From the NCBI RefSeq assembly GCF_001408515.1, contig NZ_CYPR01000206.1, positions 1 through 46,871 on the forward strand: a DNA stretch of 46,871 nucleotides, written 5' to 3'. The stretch comes from Jannaschia seosinensis (GTDB taxonomy: Bacteria; Pseudomonadota; Alphaproteobacteria; Rhodobacterales; Rhodobacteraceae). Under the pieces are notes generated by a model. That model searched no databases, was not told where the DNA came from, and saw only the letters and a program-made list of their open reading frames with translations. Positions 17,401 through 24,877 of the stretch are shown here, piece after piece; position 1 is the stretch's first letter, and every line of letters starts with the position of its first letter. Both the position numbers and the translations under genes were made by a program.

Positions 17401-17737
17401 AGAGGTTGCCATAAGCCTCCCGGTCCTTCGGATAGGCGAGAAATTCCGCCCCGCAGGTCAGCACGATCCGCGTGCCGATCAGGGGGCGCATCTTCGCGGT
17501 ACGCGCCGCGACATGCAGCCGCACGATGCCGGCCATCGAATTGCGGTCGGCCACGCCCAGCCGATCGTAGCCCATGCCCTGCGCCGCCACGACCAGATCG
17601 ACCGGATCGGACGCGCCGTGCAGGAACGAGAAACAGGTCGTCAGCCCAAGCTCGACGAAGGGCGCGCGGGGGTTCGGGTCGAACGCCTCCGCCCGCTCCA
17701 GCATGCGCTTGCCCGGCATCGGCGGGATGTCGGGCAT
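14441..17737 (-). CDS. dnaE2: Error-prone DNA polymerase DnaE2 (ImuC)
   Basis: A 1098-residue C-family polymerase alpha subunit, of normal DnaE2 length. The N-terminal PHP domain begins at about residue 27 (FVELGLTTCFSFLHGASDP). The polymerase core holds the catalytic aspartates in PPDIDVDFEHERREEV and the RGSAANSVVCYCLW stretch. A helix-hairpin-helix and OB-fold region ends the protein. With ImuA and ImuB it forms the SOS mutasome that performs translesion synthesis. The start ATG (17737) lies one base after the imuB stop, so the two are translationally coupled. The gene is co-oriented behind the LexA-box promoter at 19940. Confidence 0.95.
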   Translation of the reverse strand: MPDIPPMPGKRMLERAEAFDPNPRAPFVELGLTTCFSFLHGASDPVDLVVAAQGMGYDRLGVADRNSMAGIVRLHVAARTAKMRPLIGTRIVLTCGAEFLAYPKDREAYGNLCALISKGRMTGPDGAWQQKGRCDLTLADLAAHQEGSILIAVPPDGVDAFEADLPRLVRALPRLTHIAAAHLYRGDDHARIERLDRMARWHGLRLVATNDVHYHAADRRPLQDVMTCIREGVRMDAAGFLLHANAERYLKPPQEMIRLFARWPHAIRESVAIADRLDFSLDELKYEYPEDDVPSGRTPDAHLRILTEEGAARRYPDGVPQKIRDAIEMELAFIARKELARYFITIQEIVAYGRSQGILCQGRGSAANSVVCYCLWITSVDPARHEVLFERFLSDERNEPPDIDVDFEHERREEVIQHIYSRYGRTHAGLAATVIHYRPRMAVREVGKVMGLPEDVTTALGRTTWGSWGGSTKDMHPEDTGVNLGDPLVRLVLQLTDQLIGMPRHLSQHVGGFVITKHPLTRTVPIGNGAMPDRSFIEWDKDDIDALGIFKMDVLALGMLTCIAKCFGLLKRHYGQEMTLARIPRGDRATYAMLQRGDSLGVFQVESRAQMAMLPKLKPARFYDLVIQVAIVRPGPIQGDMVHPYLKRRRGGEVVDYPKPGPKHDPDELRNILERTLGVPIFQEQAMKIAIVAAEFSGAEANELRRAMATFRAKGKVSDHKARMVERMVARGYDRDFATRCFSQIEGFGEYGFPESHAASFAHLVYVSSWLKCHHPAIFACALLNSQPMGFYAPAQIVDMARKSAVEVRAVDVNYSEWDCTLEPVAPKLFALRLGFRQLSGLGKEELGRLVAARDAPFSGVEDLRRRTGLSKRAIEILAAADAFRSAGQDRRQALWDAKAIRSAPALPLFTHGDAPDVGTEPKHTLPEMPMNEHVVADYQTARLSLKAHPMSFMRRAMDRGGYTRSDRLRSLRFNQKVSVAGLVLIRQKPGSAKGVCFTTLEDEAGVINVVIWPDLFQRYRRAIMASRLMAVHGHVQFDDAVIHVVAHEVIDRNDALLRLGEDGLSSDLARADHVKHPLPERRHPRDVQVIPKSRDFH

Positions 17738-17738
17738 G

Positions 17739-19349
17739 TCAGGCGAACATCCCGTGCAGGAACCATTCCGGGTCGCCGCCGCGCCCGTCGCTCACCAGCC
17801 CCTCGCGGAACAGCCAGTAGCGCGCGCCCTCCTCGACCTCGACCTTGTAATAGTCGCGCATCCGCGTGCCGGGCCGGGCGCGCCACCATTCGGGCGCGAT
17901 GCGCTCGGGCCCCTGATGGCGGCGGATGAGATAGGGCTTGCGCCGCCATTCGAACCGCACGGGCGGCCCCTCGGGCACGGCATAGAGCACCTTGATCCGC
18001 TCGGGGTGACGCAGCAGGCGGACCGGCCGGTCGCGCCGGGGCGCCACCATGCCGCCGCCGCCGAGGCCCCCGGGGGCGAGCAGATCGGCCCGGCGTCCCT
18101 TGAGGGCATCGATGGCAGGGGTCCAGCCTTCGGCCCGCTCGGGAAGGTGGCTCTCCTGCGGGTCGGGCAGCTGTACCGCATCGCGCCCGAGCCGGGCCGC
18201 GAGCCGGTCGATCAGCGTGGCCACCGCGACCTCCGCGTCGATCCCGCCATCGAGCCGCACTTGCGCGGCGGCGAGCGGTTCGGGACGCAGCGCCTCGGCG
18301 GCCAGCATGTCGAAGCCGAAGCCGGCATCGAGCTCCTCGAAGTGCCGCGCCGTCAGGCGGATCAGGTGGGCCGGATCGCGGTTGGCCTGTGCGCAACCGA
18401 CCTCGATCCGGGTGGCATGGCCGTCAGCGCGAAACAGCTCCAGCCGCAGACCGCGCAGCCCCTGCCCGGCTGCCGCGAGATCGGCACAGAGCGCGCCGAG
18501 CGCCTCGGGCAGAAGGGGCTGCGGATCCATCACCGGCTCGGCCAGACGGCGGATCGTCCGAAACCGGCGCGCGGGCGCGGGGCTGACGACCGGCTCCGGC
18601 AGGGTGCCCAGCATCTGGTCGAGCCGGCGCAGCGGCGTCGTCAGCGCCTTGCCGTCGCGGCCGAAGCGGCGCTCCAGCGTGGCACGGGGGATGAGCATCA
18701 GGTCACCCACTCGCTTCAGTCCGAGCCGGCGCAGCACGAGACGCGTTTCCCCGTCGAGCCGCAACGCGCCGACCGGCAGCATCGCAAGCCGCGCCCGGAG
18801 CGCATCGCCGCCGCAGATCTCGCGCCCGTCGCCGAACCGCGCCAGCGCCCAGGCGGCCCCGTGGGTCGGCGCGACGGCAAGCCGGACCTCCTGCCCCAGA
18901 TCGGCCAGCCGCGCGGCCATGTCGGCTAGCATCGCATCCTCTCCACCCCAGAGATGATCCGATCCGGTCGTGTCGAGCACCAGCCCGTCCGCCCCGTCGG
19001 CGGCCGACCACGGGCACCACCGGCGCACCCAATGCACCAGACGGCGCAAGGCCTCGGCGTCGCCGGCGAGATCGGCGGGGGCGACCTGCAATTCGGGACA
19101 GATCGCCCGGGCATCGACCACGCGCGCGCCGGGCATCGCGCCGGCCGCCTGCGCCGCATCGTTGGCGGCATGGATCACCGAGCCATGCGTCCCCTCCACC
19201 GCCAGAACGAGCGGCGCGTCGGGGTCCGGTCCGGTTTCAGCCGTCTCCCACGGCGCGAGTTCTTGGCGCGGGGCCTTCGCCTGCGCCCTCTCCCACAGCG
19301 CCATCGGAAAGCGGGGCAGCCAGAGAGACACGATGCGCCGCCCGGTCAT
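17739..19349 (-). CDS. imuB: ImuB, catalytically inactive Y-family polymerase homologue
   Basis: A 536-residue ImuB. The start MTGRRIVSLWLPRFPMALWERA is typical, and the site that holds the catalytic Asp in active Y-family polymerases carries none, as expected for ImuB. Palm, fingers and little-finger regions follow, with the C-terminal ImuB extension (LLRHPERIKVLYAVPEGPP and the RRHQGPERIAPEWW segment). ImuB is the hub that links ImuA, DnaE2 and the sliding clamp in the SOS mutasome. The ATG at 19349 was chosen because similarity to other ImuB proteins starts there; the frame is open upstream to 19427. It overlaps imuA by 113 bp in a different frame. Confidence 0.93.
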   Translation of the reverse strand: MTGRRIVSLWLPRFPMALWERAQAKAPRQELAPWETAETGPDPDAPLVLAVEGTHGSVIHAANDAAQAAGAMPGARVVDARAICPELQVAPADLAGDAEALRRLVHWVRRWCPWSAADGADGLVLDTTGSDHLWGGEDAMLADMAARLADLGQEVRLAVAPTHGAAWALARFGDGREICGGDALRARLAMLPVGALRLDGETRLVLRRLGLKRVGDLMLIPRATLERRFGRDGKALTTPLRRLDQMLGTLPEPVVSPAPARRFRTIRRLAEPVMDPQPLLPEALGALCADLAAAGQGLRGLRLELFRADGHATRIEVGCAQANRDPAHLIRLTARHFEELDAGFGFDMLAAEALRPEPLAAAQVRLDGGIDAEVAVATLIDRLAARLGRDAVQLPDPQESHLPERAEGWTPAIDALKGRRADLLAPGGLGGGGMVAPRRDRPVRLLRHPERIKVLYAVPEGPPVRFEWRRKPYLIRRHQGPERIAPEWWRARPGTRMRDYYKVEVEEGARYWLFREGLVSDGRGGDPEWFLHGMFA

Positions 19350-19911
19350 GGCTGGCCACCCATGTGCCGGGCGGCCGGTCGCGCGCCCGGAACAATTCCG
19401 CCCGCCAACGCGCCCGTCCCGGCGCACGGATGTCGAAGGTGTTGGCAGTCGAGGGCTCCGGCATCACGCGCCAGCGATTCGGCGCCACCGACAATGCCGC
19501 GTCGCCATCCATCCGCAACAGCCAGAGCGGCACGCCCGAGCGGCGCGACCGCAGCGCGAGCCGTTTGGTGGCGGTAAAGTCGAGCACCTTGGGATTGCCC
19601 CAGATCTCGCCCACGACGGCGGATATCGCGGCACATTCCAGTCCCTCCTCCATCGCCCAGAGCGCCTCGCCCGCATTGCGCGCGGCGATCCGCAGGATGG
19701 GCATACGCAAACCCGTTTCGCCGATCCCCCGAAGGCAGGGCAGCCCGCCCTCCTGCGCCGCGCGGCCATCCTGCACCCACAGGATCGGCCCTCCGGGACG
19801 CGCCGACTTCGCCACCGCGGCGTCGATCTGGGCTAGGACCAGACCGGTCCCCGCCCCGTCCCGCGCATTCGAGAACGTTTCGGTAAAGGCGAAAGCGGTC
19901 GGTTCCGTCAT
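19237..19911 (-). CDS. imuA: ImuA, RecA-like mutasome protein
   Basis: A 224-residue ImuA. The region GGPILWVQDGRAAQEGG replaces the Walker-type start of RecA, and LRMPILRIAARNAGEALWAMEEGLE follows. The C-terminus keeps the family-like strand segment RVSLAAPLSDG. It interacts with ImuB and the RecA nucleoprotein and is required for DnaE2-dependent mutagenesis. It is first of the three genes. The last 113 bp also encode the start of imuB in another frame, an unusually long overlap. A LexA box lies 29 bp upstream. Confidence 0.92.
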   Translation of the reverse strand: MTEPTAFAFTETFSNARDGAGTGLVLAQIDAAVAKSARPGGPILWVQDGRAAQEGGLPCLRGIGETGLRMPILRIAARNAGEALWAMEEGLECAAISAVVGEIWGNPKVLDFTATKRLALRSRRSGVPLWLLRMDGDAALSVAPNRWRVMPEPSTANTFDIRAPGRARWRAELFRARDRPPGTWVASHDRAAHRVSLAAPLSDGAVGEGAGEGPAPRTRAVGDG

Positions 19912-19939
19912 GCGGCGGACCTTCGAAGAATCACTACAT

Positions 19940-19954
19940 GTTCACATAATGTTC
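19940..19954. promoter_or_regulatory. LexA SOS box
   Basis: GTTCACATAATGTTC is an exact match to the alphaproteobacterial LexA operator GTTC-N7-GTTC. It sits 29 bp upstream of the imuA start codon (19911), the position expected for repression of the imuA-imuB-dnaE2 operon. No other site of this kind was noticed at a gene start in the window, although not every occurrence was enumerated. Confidence 0.88.
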
Positions 19955-19995
19955 TATTACCGAGGGGGCTCTTGTCGAGTCCCCTTCTCGCCTGA

Positions 19996-20931
19996 TTACT
20001 CCGTCAGGCACTCTGACAGGGAATTCGCGATGTTGCGCAACAGCATGGGATAGAGTTCCGGCCCCGGCTTCAGCGTCGCACCCAGCGGGTCGAGCGTGCC
20101 GAGCCGGATGTTCCCCTCCTCGGCCAGCAGGGTCGCGAGGCGCGATTCGAACTGAGGCTCCCCGAAGACGCAGACCACATCGCCGGCCGCGATCCGCGTC
20201 TGGATCGCTTCGATCCGCGCGGCCGAGGGTGGCGCGGCCTCGCTTTCGACGATGGCCCCGGCGGACGGGATGTCGAAGCGGGCTTCGAATGGTGCATAGG
20301 CATCATGATAGACCACGAAACCGCGCCCCCGCACGGGAGCGAGCTGCTCCTGGACCTCCCGGATGAGCGTGTCGAGCTTGGCGGCCGCCGCCGCCGCGTT
20401 CGTTTCGTAGACGATGGCGTTGAGCGGGTCGGCCTCCGACAGCGTTTCCGCAATGACGTTCAGCCAAGCCTTGCCAACCACCGGGTCGAGCCAGGCATGC
20501 TCCGCCCCATGATCGTGCTCCTGCTCGTGATCGTGCTCATCTTCATGCGCTTCGTGATCCGGGTCCGCCTCGGCCGCTCCACGACCCTGACTGCTGGCCT
20601 GCTCCGTCTCGGGGCGATCAAGGAGCGCCACCGAAATCGCATCCTCCGCGAGCGTATCGACGACGCCCCCGAGCCACGGCGCCAGAGCCTCACCGGACCA
20701 GATGACCACATCGGCGGATTCAAGTACGCGCGCCCCGGACGGCCGCAGGGTATGGTCATGTGGCGACAGGCCGGGCGGAAGCATCAGCACCGGCGCGCCC
20801 ACCCCCTCCATCACAGCGGCGGTGAGCGAGTGGACCGGTCCGATATCCGTGACGACGGCGACATCGGCCCGGGCGGAGGACGCCCCGGCCACGAGGACCG
20901 TCATCAGGCTGAACAAGCGGAAAAACGACAT
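19996..20931 (-). CDS. znuA: Zinc ABC transporter periplasmic binding protein ZnuA
   Basis: A 311-residue cluster A-I substrate-binding protein. The signal peptide is residues 1-22. The His-rich loop at about 124-145 (HEAHEDEHDHEQEHDHG) is typical of ZnuA and handles Zn2+ or delivers it to the site. Binding-site histidines are expected at HDHTLRP (about 58), HAWLDP (about 145) and YHDAYAPF. The start is ATG 20931; an in-frame ATG at 20994 would overlap the Zur box and was rejected. The gene is divergent from zur-znuC-znuB. It supplies zinc to ZnuB/ZnuC. Confidence 0.93.
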   Translation of the reverse strand: MSFFRLFSLMTVLVAGASSARADVAVVTDIGPVHSLTAAVMEGVGAPVLMLPPGLSPHDHTLRPSGARVLESADVVIWSGEALAPWLGGVVDTLAEDAISVALLDRPETEQASSQGRGAAEADPDHEAHEDEHDHEQEHDHGAEHAWLDPVVGKAWLNVIAETLSEADPLNAIVYETNAAAAAAKLDTLIREVQEQLAPVRGRGFVVYHDAYAPFEARFDIPSAGAIVESEAAPPSAARIEAIQTRIAAGDVVCVFGEPQFESRLATLLAEEGNIRLGTLDPLGATLKPGPELYPMLLRNIANSLSECLTE

Positions 20932-20965
20932 CGGACCCCCCTCATATCTGCACGGCTTGTTATTC

Positions 20966-20978
20966 GTTATAGTATAAC
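20966..20978. promoter_or_regulatory. Zur box (zinc operator)
   Basis: GTTATAGTATAAC is a perfect 13-bp palindrome matching the core of alphaproteobacterial Zur operators. It lies between the divergent genes znuA (start 20931) and zur (start 20993), so Zur with zinc would repress both. The site is only 14 bp from the zur start codon, so repression and the zur promoter must overlap it closely. Confidence 0.85.
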
Positions 20979-20992
20979 ATATCAACTCCTCC

Positions 20993-21469
20993 ATGGTACC
21001 GATCGGCTTCGAACGTCATGACCACGCGGATTGCGTGGAAGCCGCAATCGCCGCGGCGGATGCCCGGTGTACGGAGAATGGCCTTCGGCTGACTCCAATC
21101 CGCCGCCGCGTGCTCGAGATCCTGCTGAGCCGGCACTGCGCGATCGGGGCGTATGACATTTTGGACATCCTGAAGTCCGACGGCGTGAAGGCGCAGCCGC
21201 CACTGGTGTACCGGGCCCTCGATTTCCTGACGGGGCATGGCTTTGCGCATCGTGTGGAGCGCCTGAACGCCTTCGTCGCCTGTGCCGTTCCCGGACAGCG
21301 ACATGCGCCCGTCCTGCTGATTTGCCGGACCTGCGCCCGCGTCGCGGAGACCCATGCCGAAGACGACACCGCCCTCGGCCGCGCCACCCGCGACAGCGGA
21401 TTCGTCGTCGAACGCGCCGTCATGGAAGCGGAAGGCCTCTGCCCGACCTGTCAGGAAAACGCGACTTGA
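20993..21469 (+). CDS. zur: Zinc uptake regulator Zur (Fur family)
   Basis: A 158-residue Fur-family repressor. A winged helix (LRLTPIRRRVLEILL, AYDILDIL, PPLVYRALDFLTGHG) is followed by the dimerisation and zinc domain, including ICRTC and CPTC cysteine pairs for structural zinc. It senses zinc sufficiency and represses zinc uptake. The ATG at 20993 has no Shine-Dalgarno sequence and stands 14 bp from the Zur box, so the mRNA may be nearly leaderless. The stop codon overlaps the TTG start of znuC (TTGA). Assigned as Zur rather than Fur because of the context and operator. Confidence 0.9.
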   Translation: MVPIGFERHDHADCVEAAIAAADARCTENGLRLTPIRRRVLEILLSRHCAIGAYDILDILKSDGVKAQPPLVYRALDFLTGHGFAHRVERLNAFVACAVPGQRHAPVLLICRTCARVAETHAEDDTALGRATRDSGFVVERAVMEAEGLCPTCQENAT

Positions 21470-22188
21470 GCCTGCTTACGATCGAAGGCCTCGACGTGCG
21501 ATATGATGGCCGGCGCGTCCTGCACGATGTCGACCTGTCAATCGATTCCGGCGAAATCATCACCGTCGTCGGGCCGAACGGCTCGGGCAAGTCGACCTTG
21601 CTGCGTACGGTGATCGGGGCGGTTCGCCCCTCGGGCGGCCGGATCATCCATCGGCCGGGCCTTCGGATCGGTTACGTTCCGCAGAAGCTGCCGGTGGACC
21701 GGAGCTTGCCGATGACGGTCCGCAGGTTCATGGCCCTTCCCGACGCTGCGCCGAAGGCGGCGGTCGAGGCCGCGCTGGCGCGTGCCGATGTCGCGGAAAT
21801 CGCCTCCTCACAACTCGCGACCCTGTCGGGCGGCCAGATGCAGCGTGTTCTCCTCGCGCGGGCGCTTCTGAACGATCCTCACCTCCTGATCCTGGACGAA
21901 CCGACGCAGGGTCTCGACCAGCCGGGCACCGCCAGCTTCTATCAGCGGATCGCCGCCATCCGCGCGGAGACGGGCTGCGCCGTCCTGATGGTGAGCCATG
22001 ACTTGCACGTCGTCATGGCGGCCTCGGACCGGGTAATCTGCCTCAACGGTCATGTCTGCTGCGACGGGCGGCCGGAATATGTCGCGTCGGCCCCGGCCTA
22101 CCGCGCCTTGTTCGGAAGCGGCACGCAGGGCGCGCTCGCCCTCTATCGGCACGAACATACACACCGCCACGACGAGGCCGCCGAGTGA
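21466..22188 (+). CDS. znuC: Zinc ABC transporter ATPase ZnuC
   Basis: A 240-residue ABC ATPase. Walker A is GPNGSGKST, the signature is LSGGQMQRV, Walker B and following Glu are LLILDEPTQGLD, and a switch His sits in MVSHDLHVV. The C-terminus is His-rich (YRHEHTHRHDE), common for ZnuC. It hydrolyses ATP to drive ZnuB. The start is TTG 21466, which overlaps the zur stop as TTGA and puts similarity to other ZnuC proteins at residue 1; no closer ATG exists. The stop overlaps the GTG start of znuB. Confidence 0.92.
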   Translation: MSLLTIEGLDVRYDGRRVLHDVDLSIDSGEIITVVGPNGSGKSTLLRTVIGAVRPSGGRIIHRPGLRIGYVPQKLPVDRSLPMTVRRFMALPDAAPKAAVEAALARADVAEIASSQLATLSGGQMQRVLLARALLNDPHLLILDEPTQGLDQPGTASFYQRIAAIRAETGCAVLMVSHDLHVVMAASDRVICLNGHVCCDGRPEYVASAPAYRALFGSGTQGALALYRHEHTHRHDEAAE

Positions 22189-22976
22189 TCCTGTTCGACA
22201 GTCTCGTCATGCGCGCGGCGGCGGCCGGACTGGGCGTTGCGCTTGTCGCCGGGCCGCTCGGCTGCTTCGTCGTCTGGAGGCGGATGGCCTATTTCAGCGA
22301 CGCCACGGCCCATGCCTCGATTCTGGGCGTCGCGCTGGCGCTGGTTCTGGACGTGCCCGTCTTCGGGGGCGTCCTCGTCGTCGCGTTCGCGGCGGCACTG
22401 GCGCTGTGGGCGTTCGGGGCGCGAAGTCTGGGACAGGATACCGGCCTCGGCGTGATGGCGCATTCGACGCTGGCCTTCGGGCTGGTGGCGGTCTCGTTCC
22501 TGCCCTCGGTGCGGATCGACATCTCGGCCTATCTTTTCGGTGATATCCTCGCGGTGCGGGAACGCGATCTCGCGCTGATCTGGGGGGGCGGGGCGATCGT
22601 TCTGGCCCTGCTCGCCTGGCGCTGGTCGCGGCTTCTGATCGCGACGCTCGGGGCGGACATGGCCCATGCCGCAGGCGTCAATCCCCGCCGGGAGGAATTG
22701 TTGCTGACGGTTGCGCTGGCGATTCTGGTGGCGGCCGCAATCAAGGTCGTGGGCGCTTTGCTGGTCGGTGCGCTCCTGGTCATTCCCGCCGCGACGGCGC
22801 GCGGGCTGACGCGAACGCCGGAGGCAATGGCCGCCACTGCGGCGCTGATCGGCGGCGCATCGGCTCTGGGCGGGATCTGGATGTCGTGGGAGTTCGACAC
22901 GCCGACGGGACCCAGCATCGTCTGCTGGACAGCGCTGGCCTTCGTCCTGTCGCAGCTTCGCGGCGTCATTCGCTGA
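22185..22976 (+). CDS. znuB: Zinc ABC transporter permease ZnuB
   Basis: A 263-residue ABC-3 type permease with seven or eight hydrophobic helices. The conserved segment FSDATAHASILGVALAL near residue 38 and the GALLVGALLVIPAATA helix are typical of ZnuB and other metal permeases. It forms the inner-membrane channel for zinc with ZnuC. The start GTG (22185) overlaps the znuC stop codon, so the three-gene operon zur-znuC-znuB is tightly coupled. A hairpin follows at 22994. Confidence 0.92.
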   Translation: MILFDSLVMRAAAAGLGVALVAGPLGCFVVWRRMAYFSDATAHASILGVALALVLDVPVFGGVLVVAFAAALALWAFGARSLGQDTGLGVMAHSTLAFGLVAVSFLPSVRIDISAYLFGDILAVRERDLALIWGGGAIVLALLAWRWSRLLIATLGADMAHAAGVNPRREELLLTVALAILVAAAIKVVGALLVGALLVIPAATARGLTRTPEAMAATAALIGGASALGGIWMSWEFDTPTGPSIVCWTALAFVLSQLRGVIR

Positions 22977-22993
22977 CGACACGATCCGGGTAT

Positions 22994-23015
22994 GGGGGCG
23001 ACCGTCGCCGCCCCC
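22994..23015. terminator. Convergent hairpin between znuB and the MBL-fold gene
   Basis: GGGGGCG (22994-23000) and CGCCCCC (23009-23015) form a 7-bp stem with an 8-base loop between two converging genes (stops at 22976 and 23025). There is no T tract, so it is weak as an intrinsic terminator. Confidence 0.45.
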
Positions 23016-23024
23016 TGTTCTCGG

Positions 23025-23792
23025 TTACTCGTACCAAGGGCCCATACGCACCTCGACGGCCTCGTCGACCATTTCGGCAAAGGCCTGCGGATCTTGCGTG
23101 CCCCCGTCCCGGCCACGGTAATGATAAGGGTAGACGTAGGTCGGCGCGAACGCGTTGACCGCGTCGGCGGCGGCTTCGGCATCCATCGTGAACGGCAGGT
23201 TCATGCTTACGAAAGCAAGGTCGACCCCCTCCAGCGCGCGCATTTCGGGAATGTCCTCGGTGTCGCCCGAGACGTAGACCGTAAAGCCGTCGAGCCCGAT
23301 CACGTAGCCGTTGTCCCGCCCTTCGGGATGGAAGTCGAGCCGCCCCTCGGTGATGTTGTAGGCGGGAACCGCATCGACCAGGACGCCGATCAACGTGCCG
23401 CTTTCGCCGTTGGCCAATGCGGTTGCGTTCGCCGCCAGCCCCTCGGGCAGCATTCCGGCAACGGCCGGGTTCACGATCATCGGCACGTCGCCTGCAACCT
23501 CCTCGAGCAGCGCCGGATCGTAGTGGTCGCCATGCTCGTGGGTGACGAGGATCGCATCGGGCCGGGGAAGCCCTTCATAGGCGGAAAGCTCGCCCATCGG
23601 ATCGACCCAGAACGTGCCGGCCGGCGTTTCCATGACGAAGGAGGCGTGGCTGACCGGATGCACAGTCACCGGCCCGGCGGGCGTCTCGAAGACGTCGCCG
23701 TCATGCGCCGCGGCGCGCGCACCGTAGGGCAGGATCGTCAGACCGGCCGCGCCGGCGAGGGAATGCTTCATGAGTGTGCGACGTGTGAACAT
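23025..23792 (-). CDS. Exported metallo-beta-lactamase-fold hydrolase (UlaG-like)
   Basis: A 255-residue protein. A twin-arginine-like signal peptide (TRRTLMK, residues 3-9, then a hydrophobic stretch ending ARAAAH) suggests folded export to the periplasm. The metal-binding motif THEHGDHYD at about residue 85 is the HxHxDH signature of the superfamily; a later Asp (SGDTED) and His (YPYHYRG) complete the site. The sequence resembles UlaG-like or RNase J-unrelated small MBL proteins; the substrate is unknown. It follows the aldo/keto reductase gene by 51 bp on the minus strand and may be the last gene of that run. Confidence 0.88.
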   Translation of the reverse strand: MFTRRTLMKHSLAGAAGLTILPYGARAAAHDGDVFETPAGPVTVHPVSHASFVMETPAGTFWVDPMGELSAYEGLPRPDAILVTHEHGDHYDPALLEEVAGDVPMIVNPAVAGMLPEGLAANATALANGESGTLIGVLVDAVPAYNITEGRLDFHPEGRDNGYVIGLDGFTVYVSGDTEDIPEMRALEGVDLAFVSMNLPFTMDAEAAADAVNAFAPTYVYPYHYRGRDGGTQDPQAFAEMVDEAVEVRMGPWYE

Positions 23793-23843
23793 GGCGGTGA
23801 TTCCTATACTTCGTGGCTGAAGATGAGTTTCGGGCCCGTTGCG

Positions 23844-24857
23844 CTACCAACGCTGATGGACATGCGGCGCGATCAGCCGGTCGTAGACGTCGCGCGCAGC
23901 CTCCATCACCTCGTCGGACAGGGCGGGCAGCGCGGCAGCCTCGGCATTCGCGACGGCCTGATCGGCATTCTTGGCGCCGGGGATGACGGTGGCGACCGAC
24001 CGCTCCATGAGGATCCAGCGCAGGGCGAACTGCGCCATCGTCGCGTTCTCCGGCACAAGCGGGCGCAGGGCCTCGACTGCCTCGAGCCCGGTTTCGTAGG
24101 GCACGCCGGCAAAGGTCTCGCCCACGTCGAAGGCTTCGCCGGCGCGGTTGAAGCTGCGGTGGTCGTCGGCCTCGAAACTGGTGGTGCGGGTCATCTTGCC
24201 GGTCAGCAGGCCCGAAGCCAGCGGCACGCGCACGATGATGCCGACACCCTTGTCGGCCGCCCGAGGCAGCAGCAGGTCCGCCGGGCGCTGACGGAACAGG
24301 TTGTAGATCACCTGCACCGAGACGACGCCGGGCCACTCGATCGCCTTCAGCCCCTCCTCGACCTTCTCGACCGACACGCCGTATTGCGCGATCTTGCCCT
24401 TGGCCTTCAGGTCGTCGAGCGCCCCGAACACCTCCGGGTCGTAGAGGACGGCTTGCGGCGGGCAGTGCAGTTGCACGAGGTCGAGCCGGTCGGTGCGCAG
24501 GTTGGCGAGACTGCGGTCGACGAACGCCTCCATATTCGCGGCGTTGTAGCCCTCGGCCACGTGAGGATCGAGCCGGCGGCCCAGTTTCGTCGCCACGATC
24601 GGCCGCTCTCCGCCGCGCGCCTCAAGCACCTCCGCAATGATCCGCTCCGAGCGGCCGTCGCCGTAGACATCGGCCGTGTCGATGAAGTCGACCCCGGCAT
24701 CGAGTGCGGCATGGAGGGCCGCCTTGGCGTCGGCCTCCTCGACATGCCCCCAGGTGCCGCCGATGGCCCAGGCGCCGAAACCGACCCGGGAGACCGACCA
24801 GCCGGCGCGGGCAAAGGACCCGGCGGAGCGGGCATCGGATTGCTGTGTCACGCTCAT
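23844..24857 (-). CDS. Aldo/keto reductase
   Basis: A 337-residue NADPH-dependent aldo/keto reductase. The catalytic tetrad can be assigned: Asp and Tyr in FIDTADVYGDGRSE, Lys in IVATKLGRR and His in LVQLHCPPQ. It reduces aldehydes or ketones in the cytoplasm. It starts at ATG 24857, 20 bp after the hemerythrin gene stop, and lies in the minus-strand run of dienelactone hydrolase, small ORF and hemerythrin. Together these look like a detoxification operon. Confidence 0.9.
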   Translation of the reverse strand: MSVTQQSDARSAGSFARAGWSVSRVGFGAWAIGGTWGHVEEADAKAALHAALDAGVDFIDTADVYGDGRSERIIAEVLEARGGERPIVATKLGRRLDPHVAEGYNAANMEAFVDRSLANLRTDRLDLVQLHCPPQAVLYDPEVFGALDDLKAKGKIAQYGVSVEKVEEGLKAIEWPGVVSVQVIYNLFRQRPADLLLPRAADKGVGIIVRVPLASGLLTGKMTRTTSFEADDHRSFNRAGEAFDVGETFAGVPYETGLEAVEALRPLVPENATMAQFALRWILMERSVATVIPGAKNADQAVANAEAAALPALSDEVMEAARDVYDRLIAPHVHQRW

Positions 24858-24877
24858 GGTTCGGTCTCCGTTCGGGG

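Noticed and set aside
13928-17929. Very long plus-strand open frame opposite dnaE2 (and similar ones at 8911-10947 and 1715-3106)
   Set aside because: Antisense shadows of GC-rich genes. The real genes on the minus strand have clear family motifs; the shadows have Arg/His-rich low-complexity translations.
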